Shown: positions 58,840 through 64,000 of the stretch, piece after piece
Position numbering within the stretch: position 1 is the first letter of the stretch
Layout: every line of letters begins with the position of its first letter
Assembly (NCBI GenBank): GCA_016432725.1
Contig: JACJDG010000003.1
Coordinates: 2,976,001-3,040,000, forward strand
From: Streptomyces sp. DHE7-1
GTDB lineage: Bacteria > Actinomycetota > Actinomycetes > Streptomycetales > Streptomycetaceae
DNA length: 64,000 nucleotides
Reading direction: 5' to 3'
Made by a program: the position numbers and the translations under genes
Notes under the pieces: model-generated
What the model saw: the letters and a program-made list of their open reading frames with translations, nothing else
Databases searched by the model: none
What the model was told of the DNA's origin: nothing

Positions 58840-60464
58840 CTAGCGGTTCGGGGGCGTGCCGTCGACCGGGCGGCCGAGGACGCCGGGGCGCCGCTGCCAG
58901 GGCCGCGGCCCGGTGGGCGGCCGGTAGCCGACACCGAGGGCGTCAAGTCGCCGGTAGTGGGCGGCCATCCGGTGTTCGAAGTCCGCGAAGTCCCGTTCCG
59001 CCGGGGCGGGCAGCCGGCTCCAGGCGACCTCCGCGAGGGCGGCGAGCCGGGGAAAGGCCTGGTAGTCGACGCGCGCGGCGTCCTCCATCACCTCGGTCCA
59101 GACGTTGGCCTGGGTGCCCAGCACGTGCCGGGCCTCGTCGGCGGTGAGTTCGGCCGGCACCGGCTCGAACCGGTAGACGTCCTCCAGGGTGCGCACGAAG
59201 CCGATCGGCACGGGCTCGTCGTCCCCGGGCGCCTGCCGGTGGTCCAGGTAGACGTACTGCTCCGGGCACATGACGACGTCGTGCCCGGCCCGGGCGGCCG
59301 CGACGCCGCCCCCGTAACCGCGCCAGGAGGACACCGCCGCGCCCGGCGCGAGTCCGCCCTCCAGGATCTCGTCCCAGCCGATGAGGCGGCGCCCGCGCGC
59401 GGCGAGCCAGGAGTCGAAGTGGCCGATGAACCAGGACTGCAACTCGTCCTCGCCGGCGAGTCCGAGCTCCGCGATCCGGTTCTTCGCGGCCGGCGACCGG
59501 CGCCACTGGTCCTTGCGGCATTCGTCGCCGCCGATGTGCACGAACTCGGAGGGGAACAGTTCCAGCACTTCCTCGAACACCCCCTCGTAGAAACGGAGGG
59601 TGGTGTCGGCGGGCGCCAATACGTTCTCGGAGATCCCCCAGTTGTCCCAGACGGTGAGGGCGGAGGTGTCCACGACATCGGTGTTGCCGAGTTCCGGATA
59701 CGCGGCGATGGCGGCCTGCGAGTGGCCGGGTACGTCGATTTCCGGGACGACGGTGATATGCCGCTCGGCGGCGTAGGCGACGATCTCCCGGATGTCGTCC
59801 TGGGTGTAGTGACCCCCGTGCGGCTTCTCCTCCCAGAGCGGTGAGGCGCGGTGGCCGAATTTGGTCCGCGCCCGCCAGGAGGCGATCTCGGTCAGCCGGG
59901 GATACCGGGCGATCTCGATCCGCCAGCCCTGGTCGTCCGTCAGATGGAAGTGGAAGACGTTGAGTTTGTGCGCGGCCATCAGGTCCAGGTACCGCAGCAC
60001 GCCTTCCTTGGGCATGAAATGCCGGGCGACGTCCAGCATGAGCCCGCGCCAGCCGAACCGGGGGGCGTCCTCGACGGTGAGCCGGGGCAGGTGCCAGTCC
60101 CGGCCGGGACGCAGCGGCGCGCGGCGGAACGCGTCGGGTCCGAGCAGCTGACGGAAGGTCTGCGCGCCCCAGAAGACACCGGCCGCGCCGCCGCCCTGGA
60201 TCCGCACCGGAGAGCCGTCGGTGACGAGGCGGTAGCCCTCGGGGGCAGTCCGGGCTCGATGCTCAGCACGACACGGTCGTCCCCGCCGTCCGCCTCCGGC
60301 AGCGGCAGACCGGTCGCCGCGCCGACGGTGGCCCGCAGCCACCGCGCGACGCCCTCGGTGCCGGGCCGCGCCTCCAGCGCGGTGCCGGCACCGATGCCGG
60401 TGCGCCCGGCGGTGTTCCGCGAACAGTGCGCCGGAGCCGGGATCAGATCCGCCTTGTCAGTCAC
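58840..60464 (-). CDS. GH20 beta-N-acetylhexosaminidase (frameshifted)
   Basis: About 541 residues after restoring one base at 60241-60245. The catalytic site HIGGDECRKDQ contains the Asp-Glu pair for substrate-assisted cleavage, and HLTDDQGWRIEIARYP and WGAQTFRQLL are GH20 hallmarks. It removes terminal GlcNAc or GalNAc from chitin-derived oligosaccharides. No clear signal peptide is seen, so it may act on imported oligomers in the cytoplasm. A dre site lies upstream at 60577-60592, linking it to DasR and the nag genes. Confidence 0.9.
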
Positions 60465-60576
60465 ATCGGTCCTTGAGGAAGGAAAGCGTTCCTACGGGGG
60501 AACCGCGCCGTGGCGCGGCGCATTCTTCGCCGTGCGCGACTTCGAGGAGGCTATTGCCGACATGAGCATGCCGACA

Positions 60577-60592
60577 AGAGGTCTGGACCAGT
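60577..60592. promoter_or_regulatory. dre site (DasR operator) upstream of the hexosaminidase
   Basis: Read on the minus strand the sequence is ACTGGTCCAGACCTCT, matching the DasR consensus ACTGGTCTAGACCACT at 14 of 16 positions. It lies about 110 bases upstream of the hexosaminidase start. Confidence 0.8.
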
Positions 60593-60612
60593 TAACGGCC
60601 GAAAAGCACAAA

Positions 60613-60650
60613 GGCCCCCGGGTCCGCGTCTGCGGCGCGTCCCGGGGGCC
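60613..60650 (-). terminator. Intrinsic terminator after the DUF3039 gene
   Basis: A 10-bp stem (GGCCCCCGGG / CCCGGGGGCC) with an 18-base loop lies 33 bases after the DUF3039 stop on the minus strand. Confidence 0.7.
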
Positions 60651-60682
60651 CGAGGTTCGTCAGGCGGACGACGGGCGGCCGT

Positions 60683-60961
60683 CTACTTGTCGCCGCCCTT
60701 GTCGTCGCCACCGCTGCCCATGGACTCGTAGATCTCCTTGCACATGGGGCACACGGGGTACTTCTTCGGGTCGCGGCCGGGCACCCACACCTTGCCGCAC
60801 AGCGCCACGACGGGGGTGCCGTCGAGGGCGCTCGCCATGATCTTGTCCTTCTGGACGTAGTGGGCGAAGCGCTCGTGGTCGCCGTCGCCGTGGGACACCT
60901 GTGGCGTCGGCTCTACGAGGGTCCCCGTACCAGTCCCGCGCTCGGGCTCGAGAGTGCTCAT
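60683..60961 (-). CDS. DUF3039 domain protein, putative zinc ribbon
   Basis: A 92-residue protein with FAHYVQKDKIMASALDG and a cysteine motif CGKVWVPGRDPKKYPVCPMC that could bind zinc, ending in a Gly/Asp/Lys tail. DUF3039 is found across actinobacteria and has no known role. TACCCT (60974-60969) is seven bases before the ATG at 60961, so the mRNA is probably leaderless. Confidence 0.85.
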   Translation of the reverse strand: MSTLEPERGTGTGTLVEPTPQVSHGDGDHERFAHYVQKDKIMASALDGTPVVALCGKVWVPGRDPKKYPVCPMCKEIYESMGSGGDDKGGDK

Positions 60962-60990
60962 GTCGCCAAGGGTACTGAAGCGCGGGGGCA

Positions 60991-61571
60991 TCAGTTGAGC
61001 GACGGGTCGTCGGGATACGTGGCGACCATCGCCAGCTCGTTGCGCTGGCGGCGCAGCACCTCGCGCCAGAGGGTCTCCGGCTCCGGACAGGACACGTCGC
61101 CCGGCTCCGACTCCACGACGTACCAGGCGCCCTCCACCAGCTCGTCCTCGAGCTGGCCGGGGCCCCAGCCCGCGTAACCGGCGAAGATCCGCAGCGAGCC
61201 GACGGCCGAGGCGAGCAGTTCCGGCGGGGCCTCCAGGTCGACCAGACCGATCGCGCCGTGCACCCGCCGCCAGCCGAGCGGGGCGCTGTCCCCGTTCGTG
61301 CCGCCCGGGATGACCGCGACGCCGAGCGCCGAGTCCAGGGAGACCGGACCGCCCTGGAAGACCACTCCGGGCTCACCGGCCAGATCGGCCCAGCCCTCCA
61401 GGATGTCGCCCACGCCCACCGGGGTGGGGCGGTTGAGGACGACACCGAGGGAGCCCTCCTCGTCGTGGTCGAGGAGGAGCACGACCGCACGGTCGAAGTT
61501 CGGGTCCGCCAGGGCGGGGTTGCCACGAGCAGCCGCCCTGTGAGCGAGGACACCTCGGTCATGCCAGACAT
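60991..61571 (-). CDS. YqgE/AlgH family protein (frameshifted)
   Basis: About 193 residues after restoring one base at GGGG 61516-61519. The family core is clear: LTGRLLVATP, DPNFDRAVVLLLDHDEEGSL, GVVLNRPTP, FQGGPVSLD and FAGYAGWGPGQLEDEL. YqgE/AlgH proteins are conserved in bacteria without an agreed function. ATG 61571 is used; the ATG three codons later is also possible. It is divergent from murA. Confidence 0.86.
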
Positions 61572-61741
61572 GATCCCGCATCTTCGCCCACTGTGGGGAG
61601 CCAATCGGGGTGCGCGAGTGAACGCAGCTCAGGGCGTGCGGGGGCGCGCCCGCGCCGGTGACCCCTTGTGCCCGGCGGTGAACGGTTCGTGTTGTGACAC
61701 AGCCATGACGCGGCTGGGCGGTACTTGGGCTTACAGGACGG

Positions 61742-61760
61742 GGGTAATAGGCGATTACCC
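61742..61760. promoter_or_regulatory. Palindrome in the murA upstream region
   Basis: GGGTAAT-AGGCG-ATTACCC is a perfect 7-5-7 inverted repeat, 67 bases upstream of the murA start and overlapping a plausible -10 (TAATAG). It could be an operator for murA or part of a leader hairpin. Confidence 0.5.
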
Positions 61761-61826
61761 TGTCTCTCCGGCCCCTGCGCAAAGTGATCGGCCGGCCCCT
61801 GCCCGACTCATCGGAACGCGAGATTC

Positions 61827-63167
61827 ATGACCGTCAACGACGATGTCCTGCTTGTCCACGGCGGAACCCCGCTGGAGGGCGAGATCCGTGTCCGCGGTGC
61901 GAAGAACCTCGTACCGAAGGCCATGGTCGCCGCCCTGCTGGGCAGTGCGCCGAGCCGACTGCGCAACGTTCCGGACATCCGTGACGTGCGTGTCGTGCGC
62001 GGCCTGCTGCAGCTGCACGGGGTCACCGTCCGTCCGGGTGAGGAACCCGGCGAGCTGGTGCTCGACCCGACGCACGTGGAGAGCGCCAACGTCGCTGACA
62101 TCGATGCCCACGCGGGTTCCAGCCGTATCCCGATCCTGTTCTGCGGCCCGCTGCTGCACCGTCTGGGCCACGCGTTCATCCCGGGCCTCGGCGGCTGCGA
62201 CATCGGCGGCCGGCCCATCGACTTCCACTTCGACGTGCTGCGGCAGTTCGGCGCGACCATCGAGAAGCGGGCCGACGGGCAGTACCTGGAGGCGCCGCAG
62301 CGGCTGCGCGGCACGAAGATCCGGCTGCCCTACCCGTCCGTCGGCGCGACCGAGCAGGTGCTGCTGACCGCGGTGCTGGCCGAGGGCGTCACGGAGCTGT
62401 CCAACGCGGCCGTCGAGCCGGAGATCGAGGACCTCATCTGCGTACTGCAGAAGATGGGCGCGATCATCGCGATGGACACCGACCGCACGATCCGCATCAC
62501 CGGTGTGGACAAGCTGGGCGGCTACACCCACCACGCCCTGTCGGACCGCCTGGAGGCCGCCTCCTGGGCGTCGGCGGCGCTGGCGACCAACGGCAACATC
62601 TACGTCCGGGGCGCCCAGCAGCGCTCGATGATGACGTTCCTGAACACCTACCGGAAGGTGGGCGGTGCCTTCGAGATCGACGACGAGGGCATCCGCTTCT
62701 GGCACCCGGGCGGGCAGCTCAAGTCCATCGCGCTGGAGACGGACGTGCACCCGGGCTTCCAGACCGACTGGCAGCAGCCGCTGGTGGTCGCCCTGACCCA
62801 GGCGACGGGCCTGTCCATCATCCACGAGACGGTGTACGAGTCCCGGCTCGGCTTCACCTCGGCGCTGAACCAGATGGGCGCCCACATCCAGCTCTACCGC
62901 GAGTGCCTGGGTGGCTCCGACTGCCGCTTCGGCCAGCGCAACTTCCTGCACTCCGCGGTCGTCTCCGGGCCCACCCGGCTCCAGGGCGCCGACCTGGTCA
63001 TCCCCGACCTGCGCGGCGGCTTCTCGTACCTCATCGCGGCCCTGGCCGCCGAGGGCACCTCCCGCGTCCACGGCATCGAACTGATCAACCGCGGCTACGA
63101 GAACTTCATGGAGAAGCTCGTGGAACTGGGCGCGAAGGTCGAGCTGCCGGGCAAGGCACTCGGCTAG
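61827..63167 (+). CDS. murA: MurA, UDP-GlcNAc enolpyruvyl transferase
   Basis: A 446-residue enzyme for the first committed step of peptidoglycan synthesis, adding enolpyruvate from PEP to UDP-GlcNAc. The Lys-Asn pair is in GAKNLVPKAMV and the catalytic cysteine is Cys124 in GGCDIG, the site attacked by fosfomycin; the mycobacterial Asp substitution is absent, so fosfomycin sensitivity is expected at the target level. RGGFSYLIAALAAEGTSRVH is near the C-terminus. A strong bidirectional terminator follows. Confidence 0.96.
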   Translation: MTVNDDVLLVHGGTPLEGEIRVRGAKNLVPKAMVAALLGSAPSRLRNVPDIRDVRVVRGLLQLHGVTVRPGEEPGELVLDPTHVESANVADIDAHAGSSRIPILFCGPLLHRLGHAFIPGLGGCDIGGRPIDFHFDVLRQFGATIEKRADGQYLEAPQRLRGTKIRLPYPSVGATEQVLLTAVLAEGVTELSNAAVEPEIEDLICVLQKMGAIIAMDTDRTIRITGVDKLGGYTHHALSDRLEAASWASAALATNGNIYVRGAQQRSMMTFLNTYRKVGGAFEIDDEGIRFWHPGGQLKSIALETDVHPGFQTDWQQPLVVALTQATGLSIIHETVYESRLGFTSALNQMGAHIQLYRECLGGSDCRFGQRNFLHSAVVSGPTRLQGADLVIPDLRGGFSYLIAALAAEGTSRVHGIELINRGYENFMEKLVELGAKVELPGKALG

Positions 63168-63182
63168 ACGGCGGCCGAAGGC

Positions 63183-63221
63183 AAAAGGGCGGCCCCCTCG
63201 GTACGAGGGGGCCGCCCTTTT
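63183..63221. terminator. Bidirectional terminator between murA and hupA
   Basis: A perfect 18-bp stem (63183-63200 and 63204-63221) with a three-base loop, flanked by A and T runs on opposite sides, so it works for both convergent genes. Confidence 0.95.
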
Positions 63222-63258
63222 CGACGACTTCGGCCGAAGCACCCGTTGAGCGGAGCGC

Positions 63259-63540
63259 TTACTTGCCCTTGGCCGCTTCCTTGAGCTTGGAGCCCGCGGA
63301 GACCTTGACGCTGTAGCCGGCCGGGATGTTGATGGGCTCGCCGGTCTGCGGGTTGCGCGCGGTACGAGCGGCACGGTGGGTGCGCTCGAAGGTCAGGAAG
63401 CCGGGGATGGTGACCTTCTCGTCGCCCTTGGAGACGATGTCGCCGACAACCTCGGCGAACGCGGCCAGAACGGCGTCGGCGTCCTTGCGGGTCACCTCGG
63501 CGCGGTCGGCCAGCGCGGCCACCAGCTCACTGCGGTTCAT
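63259..63540 (-). CDS. hupA: HU family nucleoid protein
   Basis: A 93-residue HU protein that bends and compacts DNA. It has MNRSELVAALADRAEVTRKD at the start, GFLTFERTHRAARTARNPQTG in the DNA-binding arm and a short Lys-rich end, without the long Lys/Ala tail of the HupS type, so it is the vegetative HupA. GGGAG lies about seven bases before the ATG. It is the single gene between murA and the malic enzyme gene. Confidence 0.95.
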   Translation of the reverse strand: MNRSELVAALADRAEVTRKDADAVLAAFAEVVGDIVSKGDEKVTIPGFLTFERTHRAARTARNPQTGEPINIPAGYSVKVSAGSKLKEAAKGK

Positions 63541-63810
63541 GTTGTTACTCCCGTGTTCTTCTTGCCGTTGAGGCGTGAGGTGAGATCGATGCCGATGCGC
63601 TCGCGCCCAAAGACGCATCCTGCCCCTACCTGCGGCGGTAATGCCAATCCGGCACCCGTAGGAGTCGTGAGAACACCCTAGGGAGTCACACGAAAAGCGC
63701 CTGCTCGGCCGTCACCCTAGAGGGCGCCCGCCGGTGGGGGGTTCCACGACGCGCCGGTGCGGGGGCTGCCGTGTCCATCCTCACAGCCCCTGCACCATAC
63801 GGTACGGCGC

Positions 63811-64000
63811 CTACGACGCCGCGCCCACCGCCTTCGCGGCCTCGCGCACCGCGCCTGCCACGGCGCCCGCGACCTTGTCGTTGAATACGCTCGGAATGAT
63901 GTAGTTGGGGTTCAGCTCGTCCTCGGTCACCACGTCGGCGAGCGCCTTCGCGGCGGCGAGCATCATCTCCGTGTTGACGGTACGGGACTGCGCGTCCAGC
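63811..64000 (-). CDS. C-terminal end of NAD(P)-dependent malic enzyme (partial)
   Basis: The last 63 codons of a minus-strand gene that continues beyond the window, ending VREAAKAVGAAS and a TAG at 63813-63811. ALADVVTEDELNPNYIIPSV and FNDKVAGAVAGAV match the C-terminus of bacterial malic enzymes, which decarboxylate malate to pyruvate. The rest, including the active site, is outside the window. Confidence 0.8.
   Translation of the reverse strand, partial: LDAQSRTVNTEMMLAAAKALADVVTEDELNPNYIIPSVFNDKVAGAVAGAVREAAKAVGAAS

Overview
This is a chromosomal-core segment of a Streptomyces-type actinomycete. The evidence is very high GC with strongly G/C-biased third codon positions, an SsgA-like sporulation protein (SsgG), DasR-type operators around GlcNAc PTS genes and a hexosaminidase, the mec-cysO-cysM cysteine cluster, and many leaderless promoters. 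From memory the gene order resembles the rph/nagE/cysM/murA/hupA region of S. coelicolor; I did not compare sequences. I see no insertion sequence, prophage, CRISPR array or secondary-metabolite cluster.

Layout. 0-9.6 kb: small heat-shock protein, SGNH hydrolase, DUF445 protein, MFS transporter, rdgB, tRNA-Leu(UAG), two small exported proteins, bcp peroxiredoxin, DUF3618 protein, a single GroES-fold protein, then a Gdx-type guanidinium exporter behind a candidate guanidine-III riboswitch. 9.6-17 kb: a very long class A penicillin-binding protein, a three-gene ABC exporter and a DUF1707 protein. 17-21.7 kb: lipoprotein, rph, and the GlcNAc PTS set nagF / nagE1 / nagE2 with dre sites. 21.7-30.9 kb: MBL-fold protein, membrane-anchored PemK/MazF-like protein, cysM-cysO with an upstream cysteine-rich leader peptide, mec, an amino-acid permease, DUF2017-clpS, and pncB-pncA divergent from clpS. 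31-41.7 kb: M6 metalloprotease, two RDD proteins, ssgG, a GlcD-like flavoprotein, a TPR protein and hpd. 41.7-52 kb: Lrp regulator, a four-gene osmoprotectant (OpuC-like) ABC operon, an ArsR-like regulator with a nested palindromic operator, a Lon-domain protein, an IclR regulator, a helicase and an MFS pump. 52-64 kb: an odd tRNA-Ser-like sequence, a double SUKH immunity protein, a three-subunit molybdenum hydroxylase operon, GH20 hexosaminidase, DUF3039, YqgE, murA, hupA and the 3' end of a malic enzyme gene.

How the genes work together. The GlcNAc theme is spread over the window: hexosaminidase releases GlcNAc, NagF/NagE1/NagE2 import it, and similar dre-like operators precede both loci; MurA uses UDP-GlcNAc for peptidoglycan. 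The sulfur theme (leader peptide, cysO, cysM, mec) is a thiocarboxylate-dependent cysteine route. pncA and pncB form a nicotinamide salvage pair.

Data quality. Thirteen genes are interrupted by 18 apparent single-base deletions, all in short G or C runs. In every case adding back exactly the inferred bases gives a whole number of codons. This looks like systematic homopolymer under-calling in the assembly, not gene decay, so frameshifted genes are listed over their full span and described as probably intact in the organism.
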